Positions 26,407 to 35,926 of a DNA stretch of 64,000 nucleotides are shown here, piece by piece. The stretch is from positions 1 through 64,000 of the forward strand of contig CANFBW010000013.1 of the NCBI GenBank assembly GCA_947444925.1, written 5' to 3'. How positions within the stretch are numbered: the stretch's first letter is position 1; each line of letters starts with the position of its first letter. This DNA comes from Flavobacteriales bacterium (lineage in GTDB: Bacteria > Bacteroidota > Bacteroidia > Flavobacteriales_C > GCA-002722245). A program made the position numbers and the translations under genes. The notes beneath the pieces were generated by a model. The model did not search any database. It worked only from the letters and a program-made list of their open reading frames with translations, and had not been told where the DNA came from.

Positions 26407-29013
26407 TTACGCCGAATTCCTACTTGCATTAATACTTCCAAAGAAAGCACGAATGATCATTTTCTCAAATACAGGGGCCATCTCCGCATCCTTTCTTTCC
26501 CCTTTTTCAATGTCCTTTAAGTTCATTAAAGCATATTGTTGAATAGTGATCAAAGGTAAGATAATGTTCTCTCTCATTTGGATAGAAGCCTGGTTGGAAG
26601 GTTGGTTTTCTAACAATGACTCCATTCCTGAAATCTCTAACAAAAGAGCTTTAGTGATGGTGTATTCAGTGTGAATCCATGCCCAAAACTTTCCGAATTT
26701 TTTGTCGTTCGCCAAATAGGCTGTTAACGGAAAGTAGGTTTTAGACAGCGCCATCATTGAGTTTTCGGCAAGTGTTCGGAAGAACAAAGATTTTTGATAC
26801 AAATCTTTAATCTCGTCGATTCTACCGGCATCTTTGTATTTTTTGATGGCAGTACCGAAACCAAAAAACCCTGGTACGTTTTGCTTCATTTGCGTCCATG
26901 CTCCTACAAAAGGAATGGCGCGTAAATCACCTAAGGTCAATTTGTCGGCCTTCTTTCTTTTTGACGGACGAGAACCAATATTTGTTTTGCCAAAATATTG
27001 CAGTACGCTCACTTCTTCAAGGTATTCAATAAACTTTGGATCGGTTTTAAAACGAACATATTCGCTATAGCTTTCCTTGGCCATGTCGTCGATAAGTTCG
27101 CGGTTTTTGTCCGACAATTTTAATACATCTCCTTTGAATACATAGTTTTCTAAACCGGCACAAATCAATTGCTCAATGTTAAACTGTGAAGAATCAACAG
27201 TTCCAAAGTTCGAAGAAATTGTTTGCCCTTGCACGGTCAATTGTATTTCATCGTCTTCAATACGATCTCCTAAACTAGAATAAAATTTATTTGTATTCCC
27301 TCCACCGCGAGCGGGTGGACCGCCACGACCGTCAAAAAACACAACGCTTACTTTGTTCTTTCTAGCAATTTCAGTCAAGTTTTCCTTAGCACGGAAAATA
27401 GACCAGTTGGCCATTAAATAGCCACCATCCTTTGTTCCATCAGAGAAACCCAGCATGATGTATTGTTTTTTACCACGGAACTTCATGTGCGCAGCGTACG
27501 TTTCGTTGGCGTACAAAGTCTCCATGATATCATTGGCATTGATCAAATCTTCAATGGTTTCAAACAAAGGAACAATGTCCAGTTTCATTTGCTCTTCCCA
27601 ACCACAAATACGCGCCAAGGCGTATACCTCTATCATGTTCACCGCATTTTGCGTATTGCTAATGATGTAACGGTGACAAGCAATTTCGCCGTTTGCCTTT
27701 TGAATATCTTTGATGACGTATAGCGATTTCAAAGTCTCGCGCGTCATTTCATCGTCAAACAAAGTCGGATCAATATTTCCTTCTAAAGTCAACAAAGCAG
27801 CGATCTTTTTAGCTTCAGATAGTTCTTCGTAATTCTTAGGGATTTTACCTTTTACAGTATCTTTTAGTTTTCCGGAAGCCATTGCCTCAAAAACATCGTT
27901 CAATACTTTTCCATGAATTCGGGAATCCTGGCGGATATCTAATAGCGCAAAATGGAAACCAAATATTTTAACCTTCCAAATCAGCTCATCCAAAAGATGA
28001 ACAAACAAGCCATGGTGCTCACTAACGATCACAGCGCGAACTTCATTCAAATCTTTTAAAAGGTCTTCTTTGATGTGATATCGTTTTCCGTCGGTATTGA
28101 AAATGGTATTGGAAAGCGTGCCATATATTTTTTCCATGCGCTCGTCAATCCCACTGAAAGTAAGGCGACGACGCAACATGCGCAAATCACGGTAATAGCA
28201 AATAAAAACCTTCTGCTTCAACTCAGCAGCTACTTTTGTTGTAATTTCTGCGGTAACGAAAGGATTGCCATCTCTGTCACCTCCCGGCCAAAAACCAAGG
28301 TCAATCAAGTTATTGTCGAAGTTCTCTGTCTCCATGCCAGCCAACTTCATTTGCTTGCGCATTCTGCTATGAATTTTAGGTATAGAATGGTAAAAAACAT
28401 ATTCCAAATACCACATCAAACGCATTGCTTCATCAAGCGGAGTTGGTTTTTCTTTGGTGATGAATGGCGTTCTTCCAAGTTGACGAAGCAAATCATTGAT
28501 GTCGCGCAAATCATTTTTACGAATGGCCACTTCCAAATCGTTGATAATGGATAAAACGCGGCTTGGATAAAACTGTGTAGGATGAGCGGTGAGCACGGGG
28601 CGCACTTTAAAATCCTTCAGTTTGTGCACCAATTTATCGGTGCGATTGGCGTTTTGCGACCTGCTGAACAAGTATTTGATAGTACCTTGACCGTCTAAGT
28701 CGTTTATTTTTTCAAAAGCTGAATCCTCAATGGCATCAAAAAGCACCACTTGTCTTTCGATGTATTGAATGAATTTAAAAATCAACAGATTGATTTCCTT
28801 TTCACTTTTGATCTTTGTTCTTTTTTTGAAGAACTGTTCTATGATTTCCTGTGGGGTCTTGTTTTGTTCAAAGCCATCCTTGCAATCTTGAAACAACAAA
28901 GGCAGTGTCACGCCAATGTTTGTAACCTCCTCAAAGGGAAGCGTCAAAAATAAACTGTTGAAGATTTGGTATTTAACCGCTACGTTGTTTTGAAATTTCT
29001 CTAGGGTTGCCAT
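26407..29013 (-). CDS. ppc: Phosphoenolpyruvate carboxylase
   Basis: An 868-residue cytoplasmic enzyme that carboxylates phosphoenolpyruvate to oxaloacetate to refill the TCA cycle. Conserved active-site blocks are all present: VLTAHPTQFYPSRVLS with the catalytic His, WPGGDRDGNPFVT, MLGFSDGTKDGGYLMANW and the bicarbonate-site loop FFDGRGGPPARGGGNT. The C-terminus SINASRNSA is close to the usual xxNTG end. The start at 29013 (MATLEKFQNNVAVKYQ) was chosen because a promoter overlaps the longer frame that reaches 29085. It is transcribed alone, with its own promoter and terminator. At 868 residues it is in the range of the Bacteroidota form. Confidence 0.95.
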   Translation of the reverse strand: MATLEKFQNNVAVKYQIFNSLFLTLPFEEVTNIGVTLPLLFQDCKDGFEQNKTPQEIIEQFFKKRTKIKSEKEINLLIFKFIQYIERQVVLFDAIEDSAFEKINDLDGQGTIKYLFSRSQNANRTDKLVHKLKDFKVRPVLTAHPTQFYPSRVLSIINDLEVAIRKNDLRDINDLLRQLGRTPFITKEKPTPLDEAMRLMWYLEYVFYHSIPKIHSRMRKQMKLAGMETENFDNNLIDLGFWPGGDRDGNPFVTAEITTKVAAELKQKVFICYYRDLRMLRRRLTFSGIDERMEKIYGTLSNTIFNTDGKRYHIKEDLLKDLNEVRAVIVSEHHGLFVHLLDELIWKVKIFGFHFALLDIRQDSRIHGKVLNDVFEAMASGKLKDTVKGKIPKNYEELSEAKKIAALLTLEGNIDPTLFDDEMTRETLKSLYVIKDIQKANGEIACHRYIISNTQNAVNMIEVYALARICGWEEQMKLDIVPLFETIEDLINANDIMETLYANETYAAHMKFRGKKQYIMLGFSDGTKDGGYLMANWSIFRAKENLTEIARKNKVSVVFFDGRGGPPARGGGNTNKFYSSLGDRIEDDEIQLTVQGQTISSNFGTVDSSQFNIEQLICAGLENYVFKGDVLKLSDKNRELIDDMAKESYSEYVRFKTDPKFIEYLEEVSVLQYFGKTNIGSRPSKRKKADKLTLGDLRAIPFVGAWTQMKQNVPGFFGFGTAIKKYKDAGRIDEIKDLYQKSLFFRTLAENSMMALSKTYFPLTAYLANDKKFGKFWAWIHTEYTITKALLLEISGMESLLENQPSNQASIQMRENIILPLITIQQYALMNLKDIEKGERKDAEMAPVFEKMIIRAFFGSINASRNSA

Positions 29014-29055
29014 CGGATTTTTGCCTTTCTTTTGATTGTCAATGCTTTCGCTAGG

Positions 29056-29085
29056 CGAATATAAAGATAGTTGCCGACAGTGCAA
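29056..29085 (-). promoter_or_regulatory. Promoter of ppc
   Basis: On the minus strand TTG (29083-29085) is followed after exactly 19 bp by TATATTCG (29056-29063), one mismatch from TAnnTTTG. The chosen ppc start is 42 bp downstream. This also argues against the longer reading frame. Confidence 0.6.
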
Positions 29086-29124
29086 GGGCAGAAAACAAAA
29101 CTATTTTAAAAAAAGAATGGACTA

Positions 29125-30999
29125 CTATTCTACTACAAATTTCAGCGTATATAACTCTTGCTGCATCTGCACGCTGATGAAGTAGATGCCTCGTGCCAAT
29201 TGCTTTTCAAATTGCAGAGGCAATGCTACTCCTTTGTCAAGCCAAACGATTTGCGAAAACAAGAGCTGGCCAAGTGCATCATACAAAACCACCGTGCACG
29301 CCGAGCGTTTCACAGGCAATGAGAAAAAGAGTGAAATTGCACTGCCATCACATGGATTCGGGTAAAGTGAAAAAACCGCATCGGATGTACCTTGCGCAGC
29401 GATCAACACTATTTTTGAATATGAACTTGAGCCATCGGCATCTGTTTGCTTTAAGCGGTAGTAAACCATCTGCGCAGTGGCATCCGCATCGAGAATTTCA
29501 TAGTTCAAAACAGCGTAGGAAGTGCCCGCACCTTGTACTACAGCGATATTTGTAAAATGAACACCATCCGTTGACCTTTCAACGGTAAAATAATCGTTGT
29601 TGATCTCTGATGCTGTTGACCAATAAAGGCTATTTCCACCACTAACACGTGCTGCATTGAAAAACAAAAGCTCAATGGGTAAAACTGCGTTGCTGTATTG
29701 AAATGCACCAATGTCTTTGTTATTAGTTGGGCGAACATAAGGGGGATTGCGCCTCACATCATCGGTCACTGTGCCATCAGCACCAGCAGCACCAATAGCT
29801 GGTGAGCCCACAGTGATATCAAGTACAGTAGCACTTGTATACAATGGGTCGGCACTCAAACTATTGGCATCCTTCGACAACGCAGCTTTCCACGCAGCCA
29901 ACGTTGAATAATTCGATCCATTTCTATTGGCAATGTATCCACTAGGCGCATAGTATATGTTGTAGTTCAAAGTAGTTGGATCATTGCTATTGTCGGGAAA
30001 ATTGAGACAATTGCGAGCGGTGGAATAAAAAATATTGTTTTGAATCGTCCAACTCAAACACGCACCATAAATACAATCCTTATCAGAGCGAATAGAGTTG
30101 AACTTAAAAGTGTTAGTGGCATGACTGCCAGTACTGTTCACGCAAAAAAGTCCATATTCACACGCCCAAACAAAGTTGTTTACCCAAGTATTGCCAGTAC
30201 CTTCTTGCTGAATGTCGAAGCCGTAATTGAAGCCACTGATTCTGTTGCTGCTTAAGCGACAATTGTCGGCCAAGTAGGGAGCGGGAAAAGAAGTAGTTCC
30301 TTCAATGATAATGCCCAAATGGTTTTGTCCGGCAGTGTAGGCCGATGCATGGGTGATGGTATTTCCATCAAAAATCTGATTGGAACTATTGTACGAATCA
30401 ATACCGTTGTATACAGTGCTGATCGTACAAGAATTCACGCTGCAATTGCTCGCGGTCATAAACACAATGGCAGCTCCACTGGCCACACATTTAAAAGAGC
30501 ACGAACTGAAAATGATGTTCGATGTTCCTGCGTTGACGTAAGCTGTATTTACATTTTGTGTTGTTTCTACATACACGTCTCTAAAAGTAATATAGCTATT
30601 GCCACTTCCAGAGCCATTTCCAATGGCAATACCCTGCGAAGAAGTGTAAATATTTTTGGTCAGCCCTACGCCCGCTCCTTGAAAAGTCAAAGGTGATCCA
30701 TTTGTTCCGCCATCAGCATTTGAATTGAGTGCCCAACCCTCATTGTAGTTTCCAGCATCAATGTAAACAATATCGTTCGCACCAAGTACTTTGTTGCTGA
30801 TTACATACGAAACCGTTAAATAAGGTTGCGAGGCCGACCCTGTTCCTGCACTGTTATTGCCAACTGCAGAACAGTAAACGTCACCAATTGTTGCACCATC
30901 ATTAACATACCATGTTGCCGAAAAAGCACTTAAGTGCGCGCAAAAGCAAATAACGAAGAGCGAAAAATGAGGGAAAATGGATGTAAAATTCTTATTCAT
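29125..30999 (-). CDS. Secreted right-handed beta-helix protein with T9SS type A sorting domain
   Basis: A 624-residue extracellular protein. The signal peptide is MNKNFTSIFPHFSLFVICFC...FSA. The mature part opens with TWYVNDGATIGDVYCSAVGNNS and GTGSASQPYLTVSYVI, the common start of parallel beta-helix proteins of the pectate-lyase-like fold. About ten beta-helix coils follow up to residue 420, with GNTITHAS and NNIFYSTA-type repeats. A fibronectin-like section (VLPIELLFFNAARV) precedes the sorting domain (FSLYPNPCDGS ... LARGIYFISVQ). No lyase catalytic residues could be identified, so it may bind or cleave a polysaccharide. An upstream ATG at 31035 would precede the signal peptide needlessly. 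Confidence 0.75.
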   Translation of the reverse strand: MNKNFTSIFPHFSLFVICFCAHLSAFSATWYVNDGATIGDVYCSAVGNNSAGTGSASQPYLTVSYVISNKVLGANDIVYIDAGNYNEGWALNSNADGGTNGSPLTFQGAGVGLTKNIYTSSQGIAIGNGSGSGNSYITFRDVYVETTQNVNTAYVNAGTSNIIFSSCSFKCVASGAAIVFMTASNCSVNSCTISTVYNGIDSYNSSNQIFDGNTITHASAYTAGQNHLGIIIEGTTSFPAPYLADNCRLSSNRISGFNYGFDIQQEGTGNTWVNNFVWACEYGLFCVNSTGSHATNTFKFNSIRSDKDCIYGACLSWTIQNNIFYSTARNCLNFPDNSNDPTTLNYNIYYAPSGYIANRNGSNYSTLAAWKAALSKDANSLSADPLYTSATVLDITVGSPAIGAAGADGTVTDDVRRNPPYVRPTNNKDIGAFQYSNAVLPIELLFFNAARVSGGNSLYWSTASEINNDYFTVERSTDGVHFTNIAVVQGAGTSYAVLNYEILDADATAQMVYYRLKQTDADGSSSYSKIVLIAAQGTSDAVFSLYPNPCDGSAISLFFSLPVKRSACTVVLYDALGQLLFSQIVWLDKGVALPLQFEKQLARGIYFISVQMQQELYTLKFVVE

Positions 31000-31032
31000 G
31001 ACAAAAGTTTGCTGCATTAGAGTAATCGGAGA

Positions 31033-31063
31033 CAATATTACGCGTAAATGCGCTTTGAGTCAA
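31033..31063 (-). promoter_or_regulatory. Promoter of the beta-helix protein gene
   Basis: On the minus strand TTG (31061-31063), then 20 bp, then TAATATTG (31033-31040), one mismatch from TAnnTTTG. The start at 30999 is 33 bp downstream. The spacer contains AAAGCGCA, which partly resembles the glucan-locus motif but lacks its left half. Confidence 0.5.
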
Positions 31064-31335
31064 GTTAAAAAAGCAAAAAATAAAATGCATCTTGCTGATA
31101 TATAGAACGTTACAAATACAAATTTGCGGTTACAACACACTTAGCATGAGACTCAAATACTTGATTGACAAGCCTTATTTAATTCAATTGCGTCTCAAAA
31201 TTTACACTTAGAGAACAATTCTTCACAAAAAAACTATTCTACCAACAAAGCAATTTTTCGGACAAAAAACACTAAAACATTAGGTTTTCATCACCACAAA
31301 TTATATATTAGGCAAGCCAAACTAATTTATTAGAT
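31064..31335. other. Divergent intergenic region before the Anbu operon
   Basis: An AT-rich stretch between the beta-helix gene and the ATP-grasp gene, part of a 336-bp gap. I see no gene, RNA or clear hairpin in it. A TATATTAG element near 31306 is the only -7-like sequence for the Anbu operon and is weak. Confidence 0.3.
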
Positions 31336-32790
31336 ATGGAACACAATAAGTTTTTCAATTTCGAATACCAAGCGTCTTCAGAAAACTACGATGAATTTGT
31401 TTCGAGCGACAACATAGTGCGCGCACACTATGATCCTCTTTCCGCGCAATTTGCACAATATAAAACCGAGCATTATCAAAAATTCAATGAAGAAGCCAAG
31501 CTCGTTTTTTTTAATGAGGGAATTACTTTCGCGGTGTACTCAGACAATCCCTTGGGCTCAGAAAAAATATTTCCATTCGACTTTATTCCACGCATCATCC
31601 CAGCCAATGAGTGGAACAGTATTGAAAAAGGAATCGTCCAAAGAAACCGCGCCATCAATGAATTTTTAAAAGATCTCTACCATGGAAAAAAAATATTGAA
31701 AGACGGTATTGTGCCCAAAGAACTAATCTACTCGAGTGCGAACATGTTGTCTGTCATGGAAGGCTTTGATCCGATCGGCGGAATTTACAACCACATTTCA
31801 GGCACCGACATTATCCGACACAGCGACGGAGAATATTATGTTCTGGAAGACAACGTGCGCTGTCCGTCGGGCGTGAGTTATGTGCTCGCCAACCGTAATA
31901 CCTTAAAGAAAACACTGCCTAAGCTTTTCAGTAAATGTCAACCGCAGCCAATTATCAACTATCCCGAAAAACTGCTAGAGATGCTTCAATCTGTGAGTCC
32001 CGGAAACAGCCACCCCAACTGCGTTGTACTAAGCCCAGGGATGTACAACAGCGCGTATTTCGAGCATTCCTTTTTAGCACAAAGCATGGGCGTTGAGTTG
32101 GTAGAAGGACGCGATCTCTTCGTGAAAAACGATGTGGTTTACATGAAAACCATTCACGGCTCACAAAGGGTACATGTGATTTACCGGCGCATTGACGATC
32201 CCTTTCTCGATCCCTTGTTGTTCAATCCTGATTCTGTTTTGGGAACGCCAGGATTAATGAGTGCCTATCTTGCCGGCAACGTAACATTGGTAAACGCACC
32301 AGGAACAGGAGTTGCCGACGACAAGGCAGTATATGCCTACATGCCCGAAATCATTAAATATTATGTAGGTGAAGAACAAATTCTTAAAAACGTGCCCACT
32401 TACCGTTGCGGTGAAGACGACGACTTAAAATATGTTCTTGAAAACATCGAAAAACTGGTAGTGAAGCCAGTTGATGAATCAGGAGGTTATGGTATCTCCA
32501 TTGGCAACACCTTAAGCAAAGAACAAATCAAAGAAGTACAATTACAAATACAGCAAAATCGCAGGAAGTACATCGCTCAGCCCATCATGTCGCTGTCGGT
32601 GCACCCCACTTACATTGAAGGAGAAGACACCATTGATGCCCGCCATATTGATTTGCGCACCTTTTGTCTTTTAGGAAAATCGACAGAATATGTACTTCCC
32701 GGAGGACTAACAAGAGTGGCACTTAAAAAAGGGAATTTAATTGTGAACTCTTCGCAAGGCGGAGGATCAAAGGATACTTGGGTAATTTAA
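31336..32790 (+). CDS. Circularly permuted ATP-grasp protein of the Anbu operon
   Basis: A 484-residue cytoplasmic protein of the circularly permuted ATP-grasp family (formerly DUF404/DUF407). Recognisable blocks are the N-terminal FDFIPRIIPANEW, the GGIYNHISGTDIIRHSDGEYYVLEDNVRCPSGVSY region (given as a pattern around residues 150-180), RIDDPFLDPLLF and KPVDESGGYGI, which carries ATP-binding residues. Related ATP-grasp enzymes ligate carboxylates to amines, so peptide-bond formation is proposed for this group but not shown. It is the first gene of a four-gene operon whose order, ATP-grasp, alpha-E, transglutaminase, Anbu, is known from many bacteria. Confidence 0.9.
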   Translation: MEHNKFFNFEYQASSENYDEFVSSDNIVRAHYDPLSAQFAQYKTEHYQKFNEEAKLVFFNEGITFAVYSDNPLGSEKIFPFDFIPRIIPANEWNSIEKGIVQRNRAINEFLKDLYHGKKILKDGIVPKELIYSSANMLSVMEGFDPIGGIYNHISGTDIIRHSDGEYYVLEDNVRCPSGVSYVLANRNTLKKTLPKLFSKCQPQPIINYPEKLLEMLQSVSPGNSHPNCVVLSPGMYNSAYFEHSFLAQSMGVELVEGRDLFVKNDVVYMKTIHGSQRVHVIYRRIDDPFLDPLLFNPDSVLGTPGLMSAYLAGNVTLVNAPGTGVADDKAVYAYMPEIIKYYVGEEQILKNVPTYRCGEDDDLKYVLENIEKLVVKPVDESGGYGISIGNTLSKEQIKEVQLQIQQNRRKYIAQPIMSLSVHPTYIEGEDTIDARHIDLRTFCLLGKSTEYVLPGGLTRVALKKGNLIVNSSQGGGSKDTWVI

Positions 32791-32801
32791 AAATACAGTA
32801 T

Positions 32802-33740
32802 ATGCTATCACGTATCGCAAACAATTTATTTTGGATGGGCCGCTATCTCGAAAGAATAGAGCATACCGCCCGCTATACAAAAGTCAACTACTTTTCGGCA
32901 ATGGATGCACCCATTGTTTTACAAAAAGACCTGATGTTGCATTCGCTGCTGAAAATGAATGGCAAGGGCTTGGCCATCAATGAATTCAATGAACAAAACG
33001 TGTTGCAATGCTTGTCTTTCGACAAAGAAAACCCCTCGTCAATCATCAGTAATATTATTTTTGCGCGAGAAAATGCACGCGGCGCTAGAGATATTATCAG
33101 TACAGAATTATGGGAATCCATCAACAAGTACTACCACTTCGTGCTCAATTACGATCAGGAATCCTACCGCACCACTGCGCTTTACGATTTCACGCAAAAC
33201 TCTATTGAACAATTGACCATCATTAAAGGTCAAATGGACGGCACCTTGGTACACAACGATGCATGGTCCATCATTAAACTGGGTATCTACCTTGAACGTG
33301 CGGCACAAATTTTACGCGCCATTCATACCAAATGGGAAGATATTGAATCCCTCAAGGGAAACGAAAAAGAAAACATTTCAATACTGTCGCACCAATTGGC
33401 GGCATTGATGCGCGGATTAGAATCCTTCGACATGAGCAGAAAACACTACCGCCGCCCACCAAATTTGCACGATTCCCTTGAATTTATTCTGTTAAACGAT
33501 AGATTTCCTCGGTCAGTGCTCAGTTGCTTGAGAAAAGTGACCCAGCAAATTCACGTGATTAGCGCTGCGAAATCACTGACGAAAGACTCCGTGGAATTTT
33601 TAGCCAACAAAATTTACGCACGACTAAAACATCTAACTATAGAAGAAATTACAGAAGATTTACCCACTTTTATCAATAAAACGCAATATGATATTTATCT
33701 TATCGGCGCGAAACTAGAAGAGGAATATTTTCCGCTGTAA
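32802..33740 (+). CDS. Alpha-E domain protein (DUF403) of the Anbu operon
   Basis: A 312-residue, almost wholly helical cytoplasmic protein. The start MLSRIANNLFWMGRYLERIEHTAR is the family hallmark; the frame extends back to a TTG at 32778 inside the ATP-grasp gene but the ATG at 32802 fits the family. Further conserved points are ENARGARDIIS with Arg-rich helices, AWSIIKLGIYLERAAQI and NDRFPRSVLSCL. It is regularly fused to or next to the permuted ATP-grasp protein, and the two probably act together. The biochemical role is unknown. It is 11 bp after the first gene and 1 bp before the third. Confidence 0.9.
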   Translation: MLSRIANNLFWMGRYLERIEHTARYTKVNYFSAMDAPIVLQKDLMLHSLLKMNGKGLAINEFNEQNVLQCLSFDKENPSSIISNIIFARENARGARDIISTELWESINKYYHFVLNYDQESYRTTALYDFTQNSIEQLTIIKGQMDGTLVHNDAWSIIKLGIYLERAAQILRAIHTKWEDIESLKGNEKENISILSHQLAALMRGLESFDMSRKHYRRPPNLHDSLEFILLNDRFPRSVLSCLRKVTQQIHVISAAKSLTKDSVEFLANKIYARLKHLTIEEITEDLPTFINKTQYDIYLIGAKLEEEYFPL

Positions 33741-33741
33741 A

Positions 33742-34602
33742 ATGAGTCTGTATCAATTGCAATATAAAGCGAGCAATGCTTACGCTTCTCAGGTTTGGGG
33801 AGCTTACCTGAAGTTTTTAATACATCCCTATTCCGCCATTGGCGCACAAATTAACAAGCCCTATTTCTCATCTAATGTAGAAGGCGAATGGTGGATCAGC
33901 AATGCGCGCCAAAAAGAAGTAAGCGATATTTTTTTTAAAAGTAACACCAAATTTGATTCTTTGGAAATCAAATACAGCGTGTTGGTTGATGTGCCGATCA
34001 ATAATCCTTTTGAAAAAATCAGCTTGCCTATTGAACTTGAAAAAAGGATTTTGGACTCCAATTCTTGGATCATCGACAACTACCGTTTTATACAAAGTAA
34101 TCCGCAACGGCCAAAATCATATGTGTCAGCCAGCGATTGTAGCGCCTTCTATTGGCTCAACGAAGGCAATTTACTCGACAAAATTATTTGCCTTCGCGAT
34201 CAGGTTTACCACTACATCGAATTCGCTTCGGGTCATACCAACACCAGCACTTGCGCTGCTGAAATTGTGATTATAAAAAAAGGTGTTTGTCAGGATTTCA
34301 CACATTTATTTTTAGGCTTACTCCGACACTTCGGCGTTGCATCGCGCTACACGAGCGGATATTTACATCAAGGCACTGAAACCCGCGGGGCATCACAGTT
34401 ACACGCTTGGGCAGAATGTCATATTCCTGAAATTGGCTGGATGGGCATAGATCCTACCAACAACCTTTTGGTCGACCACCACTATATAAAAATTTGCCAT
34501 GGTTACGACTACGACGACTGTTTACCAGTGTCGGGAGTGCTGAATTCCATGGGTAATCAACAATCTACTGAACATCAAGTGATCGTACAACAAATCCAAT
34601 AA
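33742..34602 (+). CDS. Transglutaminase-like cysteine peptidase of the Anbu operon
   Basis: A 286-residue protein of the bacterial transglutaminase-like family. An N-terminal beta domain (about residues 1-150) is followed by the papain-like core with all three catalytic residues: Cys183 in KKGVCQDFTH, His221 in SQLHAWAECH and Asp237 in GIDPTNN. There is no signal peptide, so it acts in the cytoplasm, probably as a peptidase or amidase and not as a crosslinking enzyme. It starts 1 bp after the alpha-E gene and ends 1 bp before the Anbu gene, showing tight coupling. Confidence 0.9.
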   Translation: MSLYQLQYKASNAYASQVWGAYLKFLIHPYSAIGAQINKPYFSSNVEGEWWISNARQKEVSDIFFKSNTKFDSLEIKYSVLVDVPINNPFEKISLPIELEKRILDSNSWIIDNYRFIQSNPQRPKSYVSASDCSAFYWLNEGNLLDKIICLRDQVYHYIEFASGHTNTSTCAAEIVIIKKGVCQDFTHLFLGLLRHFGVASRYTSGYLHQGTETRGASQLHAWAECHIPEIGWMGIDPTNNLLVDHHYIKICHGYDYDDCLPVSGVLNSMGNQQSTEHQVIVQQIQ

Positions 34603-34603
34603 A

Positions 34604-35335
34604 ATGACTTACTGCTTAGCAATCAAATTAAAAGAAGGCATCGTCGGAATCGCCGACACACGCATAACTTCAGGAACTGAAACCACCAATGGCAAAAAGC
34701 TATTCACACATCAGGAAGGCAACAACAGTTTGTTTTTAATGACGTCGGGCCTGCGCTCTGTGCGCGACAAAGCACTGACCTACTTTAAAGAAGTTTTGGC
34801 GGAGAAGTCGGAACCCACCGACAAAATTTACAAAGTGGTGAATCTCTTCAGCAAACAAATAAAACTGGTGGCGAAAGAAGATAAAGCTTCATTACACGAA
34901 GCCGGTTTAGACTTCAACATACAAACGTTGATTGGCGGACAAATGGAAGGAGACGCAGAACCCAAATTATTTTTGATCTATCCCGAAGGAAATTGGATTG
35001 AAATTGGCGGCACCACACCATTTATGATCATTGGCAATTCAGGCTATGGCAAGCCTATTTTAAACCGCTCCATCACAAAAGACGTCAGTATTCCATTTGC
35101 ATTGAAAACAGGTTTGTTGTCATTTGATTCCACACGTGTTTGTGCAAATGATGTGGGTTACCCCATCGATGTTTTTGTATACGAAAAAGATTCTTTTAAT
35201 ATCAAACAACACCGATTCGAAGAGAAGAATTTGCGCCAATACACCGAACAGTGGGCGGCGATTTTGAAAGAAGGCATCAACGATATGTCGGAAGAATGGG
35301 TCAATGTTTTGCACCAGCCAAAAAAGAAAAAATAA
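34604..35335 (+). CDS. Anbu-type proteasome-like peptidase
   Basis: A 243-residue member of the Anbu (bacterial proteasome homologue) branch of the proteasome/HslV family of Ntn hydrolases. Removal of the initiator Met would expose the nucleophile Thr (MTYCLAIK). The expected Asp (Asp18 in GIADTRITSG) and Lys (Lys31 or Lys32 in NGKKLFTH) follow, with SGLRSVRD and the GNSGYGKPIL region later. Characterised Anbu proteins form open-ring or helical assemblies; the substrate is unknown. Its place after ATP-grasp, alpha-E and transglutaminase genes is the standard Anbu context. The C-terminus is Lys-rich (QPKKKK). The gene meets a convergent gene after 3 bp. Confidence 0.92.
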   Translation: MTYCLAIKLKEGIVGIADTRITSGTETTNGKKLFTHQEGNNSLFLMTSGLRSVRDKALTYFKEVLAEKSEPTDKIYKVVNLFSKQIKLVAKEDKASLHEAGLDFNIQTLIGGQMEGDAEPKLFLIYPEGNWIEIGGTTPFMIIGNSGYGKPILNRSITKDVSIPFALKTGLLSFDSTRVCANDVGYPIDVFVYEKDSFNIKQHRFEEKNLRQYTEQWAAILKEGINDMSEEWVNVLHQPKKKK

Positions 35336-35338
35336 CCT

Positions 35339-35914
35339 CTAAATCGAATAGAAAAATCCAACTCCAAATACATTCGGATTGGAATCAAAAGAAGGATTAT
35401 TTACATCAGTTCCACCGACGCCAAATAAATAAGAAACACGCACTGTAAAAGGACGCTCAGCAACAGCTGCGCGAAACCCACCATGCACAAGGGGGCCATA
35501 AGAAATACTGTTGCCAAAGCCCATCATTAAATTAAAACCACCACCAACACCTAAAAAGCCCCCTATTGGAAACTCCGTAATATCGTTGGCCCTATTTCCA
35601 AAATTAATATCGGCAGTGATGGGTAAATCAACAGAAAAACGACCGCCGTAATATGAACTGAAATAGCCCGCAATGCTAGCAGGACAAGAAGCAGATAGCG
35701 ACAAAAATTCATTGAACTCATAGTAGTTCATTCGAAACCAATACGACAACGTTGGAGAAAAGGCGTACCCGCTGTAATAAAAGGAAACACCTCCTTCTTT
35801 AAAATGGGTAATGTGAAACGGGGAGTCGCTAATATTGCTTTTGGTCGATTGCGCATCGCTTATACCTGTGAAAAGTAAGAAGCAAATTCCAAACAATAAA
35901 CCGCGCAATCCCAT
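35339..35914 (-). CDS. Small secreted or outer-membrane protein, unknown
   Basis: A 191-residue protein with a signal peptide (MGLRGLLFGICFLLFTGISDAQ). The mature chain is rich in Gly, Tyr, Phe and Ser in alternating patterns (SFYYSGYAFSPTLSYWFRMNYY ... GGFLGVGGGFNLMMGFG) and ends FGVGFFYSI. It is probably a small outer-membrane beta-barrel of eight or so strands. The start at 35914 is an ATG; a TTG two codons upstream is less likely. It follows gltD by 12 bp on the same strand and may be in the same transcript, though no functional link is evident. Confidence 0.6.
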   Translation of the reverse strand: MGLRGLLFGICFLLFTGISDAQSTKSNISDSPFHITHFKEGGVSFYYSGYAFSPTLSYWFRMNYYEFNEFLSLSASCPASIAGYFSSYYGGRFSVDLPITADINFGNRANDITEFPIGGFLGVGGGFNLMMGFGNSISYGPLVHGGFRAAVAERPFTVRVSYLFGVGGTDVNNPSFDSNPNVFGVGFFYSI

Positions 35915-35926
35915 GATCAAAATGAA

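Noticed and set aside
28075-28554. 159-codon plus-strand open frame opposite ppc
   Set aside because: It lies wholly inside a strongly conserved PEP carboxylase coding region.
31045-31063. Possible fifth operator copy (AAAGCGCA) before the beta-helix gene
   Set aside because: It lacks the T before AAGCGCA and the TG at the left end in phase. It also lies inside the promoter spacer, so it is probably chance.
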